Source: Lachnospiraceae bacterium (GTDB taxonomy: Bacteria; Bacillota; Clostridia; Lachnospirales; Lachnospiraceae). From it: a DNA stretch of 61,648 nt. The notes under the pieces were generated by a model. The model was not told the origin of the DNA. It made no database searches and saw only the letters and a list, made by a program, of their open reading frames with translations. Position numbers and translations under genes: made by a program. Of the stretch, positions 1-7,660 are shown piece by piece. Each line of letters opens with the position of its first letter. Positions within the stretch are counted from its first letter, which is position 1. Where the stretch lies: assembly GCA_024692955.1 (NCBI GenBank), contig JAILLW010000082.1:1-61648 (forward strand), in the 5' to 3' direction.

Positions 1-1
1 C

Positions 2-1366
2 AATGAATCCAACCGGGACGGCCTGTATGTGGAGATCTCAAAGGATGATATGGCGGCATATATCCGCTTTGACAGCAGTAAATTCGGGATCACCACAAGA
101 AAGGATATTCTGAGGACGCTCCGGCTTCTCGGGATCACCCAGAACATCAATCCGAGGATGATGGATGATCTGCTTACGGGAAAGCATCTCGATGAGCTTG
201 TGGAGATCGCTCGGGGAACGCCGGCCGTGAACGGTGCCGACGGCTATTATGAGTATTTCTTCGAAGTGAACAGGGACCACAGCCCGAAGATGAATCCGGA
301 CGGTTCCGTTGACTTTCAGACGGTGGAATGGTTTGAACAGGTAAAGAAGGACCAGAAACTGGCTTATTATCATTCCGCCGGAAAAGGAGAGGCCGGTTCC
401 ACCGTGACCGGAAAGCGGATCGCGCCGAAGAAAGGCAGGGAACTTCAGAGCCTGAGGGGTAAGGGATTCGTTCAGCTTCCGGATAAAAAGACTTATATTG
501 CCTCTTTTGACGGAATGGTGAAGCTCGACGGCTTCAAACTGGAAGTCTCCCAGATACTCAGCGTACCTGAAGTGACGCTGGCAACGGGGAACATCCAGTT
601 CGAAGGCAATCTGGAGGTCCAGGGGGATGTGACGAGCGGCGTTAAGATCATCGCTGGCGGGAATGTGATCATAAACGGTTTCCTTGAAGCCGCCAGAGTC
701 GAGGCGGGAGGAGACGTGATCCTGAAAAAGGGCGCCAACGGACGCGGCATCGGCTATATCAGTGCCGGAGGAATCGTGGAAGCACGCTTCTTTGAGGGAA
801 TTACCGTGAAAGCCGGGGACAGGATCGATACGAATTACAGCCTGAATTCCCATCTTTACAGCGAGGACAGCATCGTGATCCACGGAAGCAAGGGAATGAT
901 CCTCGGAGGAACTGCCTTCGCGATCCGTGAGATCCGCGTAAATAACGTCGGAAACAGTGCGGGAACTAAAAGCATTATCACCCTTGGCGCATCGGAAAAG
1001 ATGCATTCGGATCTTCGGAAACTGGAGGAGCGGCTTGCGGAACTTGACGGTCAGATGATCGTTCTTATGAAGGGCAAGTCCGATTTTGAAAAGAAGTTTC
1101 CGCCGGAAGTGCGGAACATCATGGAGACTTATATTAAGATCAACAACGCGATCTATACATTGAAACTTCAGAGAGACGAAGCCTCGGCAAAAAAGACCCG
1201 GCTTTTCGATCAGATCGCGAAGACCGTGGACGCGCACATGGTGGTCACGGGAGATCTGTTTGACGGCAATATCATTGACATTAATGGCAAAAAACTGAAA
1301 ACGGTCTATGCGAACAACGTCACGGTGAAATCGGTACTGAACCGTGTCGGGATCTTTAAGAACTAG
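2..1366 (+). CDS. FapA/DUF342 family polymer-binding protein, 5'-truncated by the window edge
   Basis: The reading frame is open from base 2, so the gene begins upstream; the GTG at 29 is only an internal codon. The visible 454 residues have the DUF342/FapA layout. There is an N-terminal mixed domain, then from about residue 170 a right-handed beta-helix-like run of Gly-rich rungs (for example GGNVIINGFLEAARVEAGGD and GGIVEARFFEGITVKAGD), then a Leu/Glu/Lys-rich coiled coil at about 335-420. Family members are cytoplasmic and linked to flagellar or surface assembly and to signalling, but their biochemistry is poorly defined. It is followed after 14 bp by a REC-HD-GYP gene with a good RBS, which suggests one transcript and a cyclic-di-GMP or motility link. 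The family call is firm; the role is inference. Confidence 0.85.
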   Translation, partial: NESNRDGLYVEISKDDMAAYIRFDSSKFGITTRKDILRTLRLLGITQNINPRMMDDLLTGKHLDELVEIARGTPAVNGADGYYEYFFEVNRDHSPKMNPDGSVDFQTVEWFEQVKKDQKLAYYHSAGKGEAGSTVTGKRIAPKKGRELQSLRGKGFVQLPDKKTYIASFDGMVKLDGFKLEVSQILSVPEVTLATGNIQFEGNLEVQGDVTSGVKIIAGGNVIINGFLEAARVEAGGDVILKKGANGRGIGYISAGGIVEARFFEGITVKAGDRIDTNYSLNSHLYSEDSIVIHGSKGMILGGTAFAIREIRVNNVGNSAGTKSIITLGASEKMHSDLRKLEERLAELDGQMIVLMKGKSDFEKKFPPEVRNIMETYIKINNAIYTLKLQRDEASAKKTRLFDQIAKTVDAHMVVTGDLFDGNIIDINGKKLKTVYANNVTVKSVLNRVGIFKN

Positions 1367-1380
1367 ACCGGACGGAGGAA

Positions 1381-2508
1381 ATGATGAAGCGTAGGATTCT
1401 GATCGCCGATACCAATGAAATAAACCGGGAAGTGCTTTCCGAACTTTTTGAGGAAGAGTATGAGATCATTGAGAAAGAGTCCGGAGCCGACGCGCTTTCC
1501 GTGATCCGGACGGATTACAAAGATATGGCCGCGGTTCTTCTTGACGCGGAACTGCCCGAACTTGACGGATACGAGGTCCTCGAGAATATAAAGAAGCAGG
1601 AATGGGGATATCGCGTGCCTGTCATCATCATTTCCGGGGATGCTTCGCTGAAAGCGGAGAAAAGGGCCTACAGTCTGGGAGCGGCCTACTTCTCAAAAAA
1701 GCCCTTCGACACCGGGCTTATGAAGACGAGGATCGATGAGATCGCGGAGCTTTATGAGGCAAGAGCCGCGGTACGCGAGGAAGAATCGGGAAATCCGGAT
1801 GCCGGGAAAAAAGATATGCCCGGGAAGGAAAACCTTGAACTTGCGAACCATGTCTTTGACGCAATGATCGAATTTGCCGGAAGACTTGTGGAATCAAGAG
1901 ATCCGGAGAATCAGTATCATATATACCGCATGAAGGGACTTACAAGGATCATGGCGAAGAAACTCAGAGAACTGTATCCGGAATACGGTCTTTCCGAGAA
2001 TGATGTGGAAATGATCGTGACGGCAAGTGCCGTTCATGACATCGGAAAGGTTTCCATACCGGACAGCATCATTCTGAAACCCGGGAATTTAAGCGATGAG
2101 GAATATGAATATATGAAGTCCCATACGCTCCGGGGGGAAGAGATCTTTAACGATATCCGGTTCGACTGGGATCCGGAATATGCGAAGATCACGAAACAGG
2201 TCATCCGTTCACATCATGAAAAATGGGACGGAGGAGGATATCCCGACGGGCTTAAGGGAGAGGAGATCCCTGTGGCGGCCCAGATCATTTCCCTCGCCGA
2301 TACCTATGATGCCCTTGTCAACGACAGGATCTACCGGAAGGCCTTTGACAAGGAAACAGCCTATAATATGATCATTTCCGGGGATACCGGTGTATTCCCA
2401 CCCAAAATGATAGAGTGTTTTAAAGCCTGCCGCACGGATATGGAAAAATGGGAGAATCAGGCGACAAAAGAAAGGAAGATGGAAAATGATACAGTCAAGG
2501 ACGCATAA
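1381..2508 (+). CDS. Response regulator with HD-GYP domain (cyclic-di-GMP phosphodiesterase type)
   Basis: The protein has 375 residues. Residues 1-125 form a receiver domain with phosphoacceptor D55 in LLDAELPELDGYE and the conserved Lys in SKKPFD. An HD-GYP domain fills about 155-355: H219-D220 in AVHDIGK, H278-H279 in HHEKWDGGGYPDG with an intact GYP triad, and the downstream LADTYDAL metal-site motif. The family hydrolyses cyclic-di-GMP, with activity set by phosphorylation of the receiver. It starts at ATG 1381 behind GGAGGA. Its 3' end overlaps aspS by 23 bp, so the two are probably translationally coupled. The cognate histidine kinase is not in the window. All metal ligands I can recognise are present, so activity is likely. 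Confidence 0.92.
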   Translation: MMKRRILIADTNEINREVLSELFEEEYEIIEKESGADALSVIRTDYKDMAAVLLDAELPELDGYEVLENIKKQEWGYRVPVIIISGDASLKAEKRAYSLGAAYFSKKPFDTGLMKTRIDEIAELYEARAAVREEESGNPDAGKKDMPGKENLELANHVFDAMIEFAGRLVESRDPENQYHIYRMKGLTRIMAKKLRELYPEYGLSENDVEMIVTASAVHDIGKVSIPDSIILKPGNLSDEEYEYMKSHTLRGEEIFNDIRFDWDPEYAKITKQVIRSHHEKWDGGGYPDGLKGEEIPVAAQIISLADTYDALVNDRIYRKAFDKETAYNMIISGDTGVFPPKMIECFKACRTDMEKWENQATKERKMENDTVKDA

Positions 2509-4249
2509 CTGTAACGAACTTACGCTGGCCGATGCAGGGAAAAAGGTTACTCTCGCCGGCTTCTATGACAACTTAAGACAGGTTGCCAAAAATCTCGGAT
2601 TCCTGCAGCTCCGGGATTTTTACGGGGTGACCCAGATCGTGATCGAGACCGAGGAGATGATGGCATCCCTGAACGGAGTCAACAATGAGTCCACACTTCA
2701 GGTGGAGGGAACCGTCCGGGAGAGATCTTCCAAAAACCCGAAGCTTCCTACGGGCGAGATCGAGGTTGTACCGGACAGGATCACGGTGCTCGGAAAATGC
2801 ATTTATAACGAGCTGCCCTTTGAGATCCGCCGATCAAGAGAAGCGGACGAGGCTGTCCGGCTGAAATACCGGTATCTGGATCTTCGGAATCCGGAGGTTA
2901 AGGATAAGATCGTTCTTCGTTCGAAGATCGTATCAAGGCTTAGGGCTGCGATGACCGATGAGGGTTTTCTTGAGATCACGACGCCAATCCTCACCTGCTC
3001 GTCACCCGAGGGGGCAAGAGACTACCTGGTACCGTCAAGAAACCATCCCGGGAAGTTTTATGCACTTCCCCAGGCGCCTCAGCAGTTCAAACAGCTCCTT
3101 ATGACTTCGGGGTTTGACCGGTATTTCCAGATCGCACCCTGCTTCCGGGACGAGGATGCCAGAGCGGACCGTTCCCCCGGAGAATTCTATCAGCTTGATA
3201 TGGAAATGGCATTTGCCTCTCAGGAAGATGTTTTTTCCGTGATTGAGAAAGTCCTTCCTCCCGTCTTTTCCGAGTTCGGACTCTATAAAGAGGCTTCTGC
3301 GGCACCCTTTGTAAGGATCCCGTATCAGGCAGCCATGGAGACCTACGGAACGGATAAGCCCGATCTTCGGATCGACCTCAAGGTAAAAGACGCCACCGAA
3401 CTCCTCGAAGACTGCGGTTTCGGGCCTTTTTCCGGAAATGAGGTAAAGGCTGTCCGCGTAAGCAACTGTACGCTGACAAGAAAACAGATCGACAAACTGA
3501 TCGCGGATGTGGAAGTAAGGACCGGCGCGAAATCCTACTGGTTCCGTTATGATGAGAACGGAGATCTTGTGGGAGGCATCTCGAAATTCCTTCAGGAAAA
3601 GAAGGAAGAGATCCTGGTGGCTCTGGAGCTTCAGAAGGGAGATTTCGTTGCCCTGAGCAGCGGAAAGCATCTTGAGTCATTAAAGACGGCCGGTGCCCTC
3701 CGGACCTTCCTCGGTAACGAGTGCGAGGGCCATATGAAAAAAGACTGCTATGAATTCTGCTGGATCGTGGATTTCCCGATGTATGAGATCGGTGAGGAAT
3801 CCGGAGAGCTGGAATTCTGTCATAATCCGTTCTCCATGCCTCAGGGAGGGATGGAAGCGCTTTGCGAAAAGGACCCGCTGGAGATACTGGCTTATCAGTA
3901 CGATCTGGTGGTGAACGGAGTGGAATTAAGTTCCGGTGCGGTCCGGAACCACGATCCCGAGATCATGGTGAAGGCCTTTGAGATCGTGGGACTCGGGGAA
4001 GATGCCGTGAAGGCTAAATTCCCCGCAATGTACAACGCCTTCTGCTATGGAGCGCCTCCGCATGCCGGGATCGCACCCGGTGTGGACCGTATGGTCATGC
4101 TGATTGCCGGAGAAGAGAGCATCCGGGAGATCATTCCCTTCCCGATGAACAAAACGGCCCAGGACGTAATGATGGGAGCACCATCCGAGGTGGACGAGAA
4201 GCAGCTTAAGGACGTGCATATCAAACTGGATCTTCCGGATCCCGAGTGA
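2486..4249 (+). CDS. aspS: Aspartate--tRNA ligase
   Basis: This is a 587-residue class IIb aminoacyl-tRNA synthetase that charges tRNA-Asp. The N-terminal OB-fold anticodon-binding domain covers about 1-110. Class II motif 2 is seen in the segment around FQIAPCFRDEDARADR (residues about 210-225). A bacterial-type GAD insertion follows at about 285-420, and motif 3 is the C-terminal GVDRMVMLIAGEESIREIIPFP-like segment (about 535-556). Length and the GAD insertion fit a bacterial AspRS. Start ATG 2486 lies inside the end of the upstream HD-GYP gene. The N terminus starts directly with the family-typical tract of charged and polar residues before TLAGFYDNLR. The stop overlaps the possible GTG start of the next gene. 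Confidence 0.97.
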   Translation: MIQSRTHNCNELTLADAGKKVTLAGFYDNLRQVAKNLGFLQLRDFYGVTQIVIETEEMMASLNGVNNESTLQVEGTVRERSSKNPKLPTGEIEVVPDRITVLGKCIYNELPFEIRRSREADEAVRLKYRYLDLRNPEVKDKIVLRSKIVSRLRAAMTDEGFLEITTPILTCSSPEGARDYLVPSRNHPGKFYALPQAPQQFKQLLMTSGFDRYFQIAPCFRDEDARADRSPGEFYQLDMEMAFASQEDVFSVIEKVLPPVFSEFGLYKEASAAPFVRIPYQAAMETYGTDKPDLRIDLKVKDATELLEDCGFGPFSGNEVKAVRVSNCTLTRKQIDKLIADVEVRTGAKSYWFRYDENGDLVGGISKFLQEKKEEILVALELQKGDFVALSSGKHLESLKTAGALRTFLGNECEGHMKKDCYEFCWIVDFPMYEIGEESGELEFCHNPFSMPQGGMEALCEKDPLEILAYQYDLVVNGVELSSGAVRNHDPEIMVKAFEIVGLGEDAVKAKFPAMYNAFCYGAPPHAGIAPGVDRMVMLIAGEESIREIIPFPMNKTAQDVMMGAPSEVDEKQLKDVHIKLDLPDPE

Positions 4250-4251
4250 AC

Positions 4252-5427
4252 ATGGTCAACAATATCATTACCTATGTACAACAGTACGGGAAGCATTCCG
4301 TGGCGGAGTTTCCCTTTAACGAGGTGGACGCGCTGGTGCTCTGCCAGCTGTCCTACCTTGATTTTTCCGCTTCCATTTATCCGGAAACGGAACGGAAGGA
4401 TGCGGTCCTTATCAGTGAGATCGCGTATCTTCCCCGTGTGGAGCGGCTCTATGAAGGGTTCTGGTACAAGGACGAAAACCGGGAGCTCTTCCGGGCGGTA
4501 TCCGAAAGCACACGATTCGGGAGCATGCGTCTATGGAGATTCGAGGAACTTAAGGACGAGGACAGAACACTTCAGTTCGCAGCGCTTACCTTTGCCATCG
4601 ATAAAGATACGGATTTTGTGGCATTCCGGGGAACGGATGCCAGTCTCATAGGCTGGAAAGAAGACCTGATGCTGGCTTATTCGCGCCCTACAGGTGCCCA
4701 GAAGCATGCGCTTAAATATCTTACCGGCATTCTGGAGTCCACGGACGGGCATATCCTTGCCGGAGGGCACTCCAAAGGCGGAAATCTGGCCGTATATGCC
4801 GCGATGAACCTGCCGCGCGATCTTCAGGAAAGGATCGATACGGTCTATGACAATGACGGACCGGGCTTTCGGCCGGAGATCCTCGAGCAGTCGGATTATG
4901 AGAACATCCGTGGACGCATCCGGAAATTCATACCACATTCCTCCGTGGTCGGTGTGATCCTGGAGGAGAACGACGATTATGAACTGATCGAGTGCTGGAA
5001 ACTGGGCACGCTTCAGCACAATACCTATACCTGGAAGTCCGAGAAAGGCGCTTTTCTGAGAGCTTCCGGCATCGATCCGAAAAAGAGGATACGGGACGCG
5101 GCTCTTAACGAATGGATCCTCAGCCTCTCGGAAGAGGAGATCACGGTTTTTATCGATACGCTTTATGAATTCCTTACCTCCGAGGATTCCGAGAGCTTAT
5201 ATGACCTGAAAAACAATCTGAAAAAGAGCATTATCGATTCCTTCCGCATTTCCAGGGATCTGGATGAAAATACAAAAAAAGCCTTGCAAAATATTTTGAA
5301 ATCGTTTATAGATATATATGGTGAACACGCCGCCGCGGAAGTCGCGAATATGCGACGGTCCTTTCGGGAGGAGCTTAGGAGTCTCTACCTTGGAGCCGCG
5401 GATCTTCTTTCCAGAAAGAATACATAA
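4252..5427 (+). CDS. Mbeg1-like (DUF2974) alpha/beta-hydrolase
   Basis: The protein has about 391 residues. The N-terminal region (LCQLSYLDFS) and the lipase-like core match the Mbeg1-like/DUF2974 family. The nucleophile elbow is GGHSKGG, with Ser174 counted from ATG 4252. A preceding strand carries DFVAFRGTD, typical of class 3 lipase-like folds. The substrate is unknown. An upstream GTG at 4246 overlaps the aspS stop as GTGA and could be the real start; neither has a strong RBS, so translation probably depends on coupling to aspS. The C-terminal third is helical and charged, with no signal peptide, suggesting a cytoplasmic enzyme. It lies directly before a tRNA-Leu locus. Confidence 0.8.
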   Translation: MVNNIITYVQQYGKHSVAEFPFNEVDALVLCQLSYLDFSASIYPETERKDAVLISEIAYLPRVERLYEGFWYKDENRELFRAVSESTRFGSMRLWRFEELKDEDRTLQFAALTFAIDKDTDFVAFRGTDASLIGWKEDLMLAYSRPTGAQKHALKYLTGILESTDGHILAGGHSKGGNLAVYAAMNLPRDLQERIDTVYDNDGPGFRPEILEQSDYENIRGRIRKFIPHSSVVGVILEENDDYELIECWKLGTLQHNTYTWKSEKGAFLRASGIDPKKRIRDAALNEWILSLSEEEITVFIDTLYEFLTSEDSESLYDLKNNLKKSIIDSFRISRDLDENTKKALQNILKSFIDIYGEHAAAEVANMRRSFREELRSLYLGAADLLSRKNT

Positions 5428-5434
5428 GTGTTCA

Positions 5435-5451
5435 GCGGAGATGGCGGAATT
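5435..5451 (+). repeat. 17-bp copy of the 5' end of the neighbouring tRNA-Leu
   Basis: Bases 5435-5451 (gcggagatggcggaatt) are identical to the first 17 bases of the intact tRNA-Leu at 5530-5546. After a roughly 30-bp interruption containing the inverted repeat gcaattg/caattgc (5456-5462 and 5474-5480), the tRNA-like text resumes as ggcagacgc (5482-5490), then loses similarity with no T arm. It is a broken tRNA copy or a recombination scar, not a functional tRNA. Confidence 0.75.
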
Positions 5452-5529
5452 CATGGCAATTGTACCGCAGGTGCAATTGCAGGCAGACGCGGCACGGTGA
5501 CAACCGTGGGCGTCGTAGAAATTGAATGA

Positions 5530-5613
5530 GCGGAGATGGCGGAATTGGCAGACGCGCACGGTTCAGGTCCGTGTGATAGCAATATCATGAGGGTTCAAGT
5601 CCCTTTCTCCGCA
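5530..5613 (+). tRNA. tRNA-Leu (anticodon CAG)
   Basis: This is an 84-base class II tRNA. The acceptor arm is gcggaga/tctccgc with discriminator A at 5613. The D arm contains ggaattggcaga. The anticodon stem cacgg/ccgtg encloses the loop ttcaggt with anticodon CAG, which reads CUG. A long variable arm (tgatagcaatatca) and a T arm with gttcaagtc follow. CCA is not encoded in the DNA. A strong terminator follows within a few bases. Confidence 0.96.
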
Positions 5614-5618
5614 CTCAT

Positions 5619-5657
5619 AAGAAAAGGCATATGGGATGATCCCATATGCCTTTTCTT
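5619..5657 (+). terminator. Perfect 18-bp hairpin after tRNA-Leu
   Basis: aagaaaaggcatatggga and its exact complement enclose a 3-base loop (tga). The 3' arm ends in ttttctt, giving an intrinsic terminator for the tRNA. The A-rich 5' arm could make it work in both directions. Confidence 0.85.
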
Positions 5658-5658
5658 A

Positions 5659-5748
5659 CGGGTTCAGGAGTGCTCCTGAACCCGGGTCCAAGGTCTCGGA
5701 GGGCTGGCGCCCTCCTCGGTCCGCGCTGACCGATGTCCACCGGACGTC
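5659..5748. repeat. Four further consecutive hairpins between tRNA-Leu and the chemoreceptor gene
   Basis: The segment is almost wholly palindromic. One hairpin is 5659-5670 with 5673-5684 (12 bp). Another is ggagggc/gccctcc at 5698-5704 and 5709-5715. A third is cggtc/gaccg at 5717-5721 and 5728-5732. The last is cgatgtcc/ggacgtcg around 5731-5749. No coding frame fits. It may be a palindromic repeat cluster or a structured RNA; I do not recognise the family. Confidence 0.6.
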
Positions 5749-5753
5749 GAGCG

Positions 5754-5767
5754 CCCTTTCTCCGCAC
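5754..5767 (+). repeat. 14-bp direct repeat of the tRNA-Leu 3' end
   Basis: ccctttctccgcac at 5754-5767 is identical to 5601-5614, the T-arm/acceptor 3' end of tRNA-Leu. The separation is 153 bp. Such a duplication of a tRNA 3' end is what a site-specific integration leaves behind, but no integrase is nearby. Confidence 0.6.
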
Positions 5768-5869
5768 GCCCATTCTTTTTTGACAGACAGGTGACGGGAA
5801 AAAAGATATGTGTTAAAATATTGACCGGCACATCAGTATGATAATGTGATAAAGAATCGGAGGGATACA

Positions 5870-7513
5870 ATGAAAGAGAAAAAGGGTTTATCGGTAAAAT
5901 CACAGATACTTCTTCTTGCACTGCTTCCGGCAGTGGCTGTCGGTTTCGTGCTCCTTGCGCTTGCCGTCATCTTTATGAAGAACGGACTTGAGGATGAGGT
6001 GATCGAAGGACTGCTTGCTTCCGCTTATGCCTATCGGGAAGGCGGAATGTTCCAGGACGCCGAGGAAGGAGACAATTCCTTTGAAGAAGCGTTAAAGAAA
6101 GAGACGGGCGTTGATTTCACCTGGTTTGAGGGAGATTCAAGATTTGCTTCCTCTCTCGGGAGCAAGGTGATCGGAACCAAGGCGGCAGACGAGGTGATCC
6201 AGGCTGTCCTGAAGGGAAGACAGACCTTTACATCCAAGAAAACCAAGGTGGTAGGCGAAGACTACTTTGTTGCCTATGTTCCCGTGATCGAAAACGGAAA
6301 CGTGACCGGAATGGCATTCTGCGGAAAACCGCGCTCAGAAGTGCAGTCGATGATCTGGAGGAGCATCGCGCAGATGCTCATATTCGGAGCCATACTCTTT
6401 ATCGTGGCCGGCGTGATCGCTTACAGGGTCGCGAGCGTGTTTGCCGCAGCGATCAACGCGATGAACGAAAGCATTACGCATCTTGCAAACGGCGAATTTG
6501 TCAAAGCGGAAAAATATCTTGACCGGAAGGACGAGATCGGATCGGCACTTCGACAGACGAATATCCTCGTGGGCGAACTTGACCGGGTAGTGGGGGATGT
6601 GAAAGATACTACCAAGATCCTGGACGGTTCCGCGAACGAACTCGACAAGACTGCGAGAAAGATCTCGGATACTGCCGAAAATGTGGCAACCGCGGTACAC
6701 GAGATCGCAAACGGTGCCACCGAGCAGGCCGAAGACATACAGGATGCCATGGAGAATGTCGGATACATCGATTCCGCGGTTACCTCCGTTTCGACAAATA
6801 CGGACACTCTCGCGAAGACGACGGACGCCATGAAGGAGAGTTCCATTGCTTCCGAGCAGTCGCTTCATGAGCTGGAAAAGAGCTTCGATGAGATGAGCAG
6901 GAATATCGAAGATATCGCGAGGTCCATCGAAGAGACCGGCAATGCCGTTAACGTTGTAAATGAAAAGGTTGATATGATCAACAGCATCGCTTCCCAGACA
7001 AACCTTCTTGCTCTGAATGCCTCCATCGAGGCGGCGCGTGCCGGAGAGGCAGGGAAGGGATTTGCGGTCGTTGCGACGGAGATCGGTTCCCTTGCCACCG
7101 ATTCCAACAGCGCAGCGGATGAGATCCGGGGCGAAATGAAGAACCTTCTTGATGCTTCGAAGCAGGCTACGGAAAAAGCATCGGAGGTTCAGAAGATCGG
7201 TTTTGAGGTTACGGAAGTGCTTCGAAATACGGTGAAGAGTGTTCATGATATGCTTGAATCGATCAATCTTACCGTTTCGAACGTTGCAGAGATCTCCGAC
7301 AATGCGGCATCCTGCCAGACATCCAAAAATGCGGTGGTTGATGTGATGAGTTCTCTTTCCGCGATCTCCGAAGAGAACGCGGCTTCGAGCCAGGAAACCT
7401 CGGCGGCCATGTCCGAGCTGAACACATCCGTTGCGACGCTTGCGGATTCCGCACAGCAGCTTAACGAGCTTGCAAAGAAACTGGAAGAGGATATGGAATT
7501 CTTCAAAAGCTGA
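5870..7513 (+). CDS. Methyl-accepting chemotaxis protein
   Basis: This is a 547-residue transmembrane chemoreceptor. TM1 lies at about 15-37, followed by an extracytoplasmic sensor domain of about 125 residues with a single-Cache look (KETGVDFTWFEGDSRFASSL). TM2 is at about 167-190 (LIFGAILFIVAGVIAYRVA), then HAMP, then the long signalling coiled coil. The CheA/CheW-binding tip is clear at about 370-403 (SQTNLLALNASIEAARAGEA). ATG 5870 is preferred because GGAGG sits 8 bases upstream; a longer in-frame start at 5846 has none. The ligand cannot be read from sequence. Together with the FapA-like and HD-GYP genes it suggests a motile organism. A terminator follows. Confidence 0.93.
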   Translation: MKEKKGLSVKSQILLLALLPAVAVGFVLLALAVIFMKNGLEDEVIEGLLASAYAYREGGMFQDAEEGDNSFEEALKKETGVDFTWFEGDSRFASSLGSKVIGTKAADEVIQAVLKGRQTFTSKKTKVVGEDYFVAYVPVIENGNVTGMAFCGKPRSEVQSMIWRSIAQMLIFGAILFIVAGVIAYRVASVFAAAINAMNESITHLANGEFVKAEKYLDRKDEIGSALRQTNILVGELDRVVGDVKDTTKILDGSANELDKTARKISDTAENVATAVHEIANGATEQAEDIQDAMENVGYIDSAVTSVSTNTDTLAKTTDAMKESSIASEQSLHELEKSFDEMSRNIEDIARSIEETGNAVNVVNEKVDMINSIASQTNLLALNASIEAARAGEAGKGFAVVATEIGSLATDSNSAADEIRGEMKNLLDASKQATEKASEVQKIGFEVTEVLRNTVKSVHDMLESINLTVSNVAEISDNAASCQTSKNAVVDVMSSLSAISEENAASSQETSAAMSELNTSVATLADSAQQLNELAKKLEEDMEFFKS

Positions 7514-7537
7514 GCCGGAACATTGAAGCTCAGACTG

Positions 7538-7567
7538 AAAAAGAGGCGGCGGTGCTGCCTCTTTTTT
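7538..7567 (+). terminator. Intrinsic terminator after the chemoreceptor gene
   Basis: aaaaagaggc (7538-7547) pairs with gcctctttttt (7557-7567) across a 9-base loop, ending in a run of T. Confidence 0.85.
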
Positions 7568-7660
7568 CTATAGGCAGAAGGGGATAAAGATGATAAAATA
7601 ATAGGAATGGGGAAGCACGGAAGAAAACGAATCGGGTTAACGGAGAAAGGGGTTCCTGAA

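Noticed and set aside
29-31. GTG as the start of the first gene
   Set aside because: The same frame is open to base 2 and family members have a longer N-terminal domain, so the gene is truncated by the window.
38-1237. Long minus-strand open frame opposite the FapA-like gene, and similar ones elsewhere (for example 44702-45907 and 58323-59474)
   Set aside because: They mirror real genes with matching codon phase, lack ribosome sites and recognisable domains, and are typical of G+C-balanced DNA.
5435-5529. A second functional tRNA, or a tRNA with a group I intron
   Set aside because: The insert of about 30 bases is far too short for an intron and the T arm and 3' acceptor are missing.
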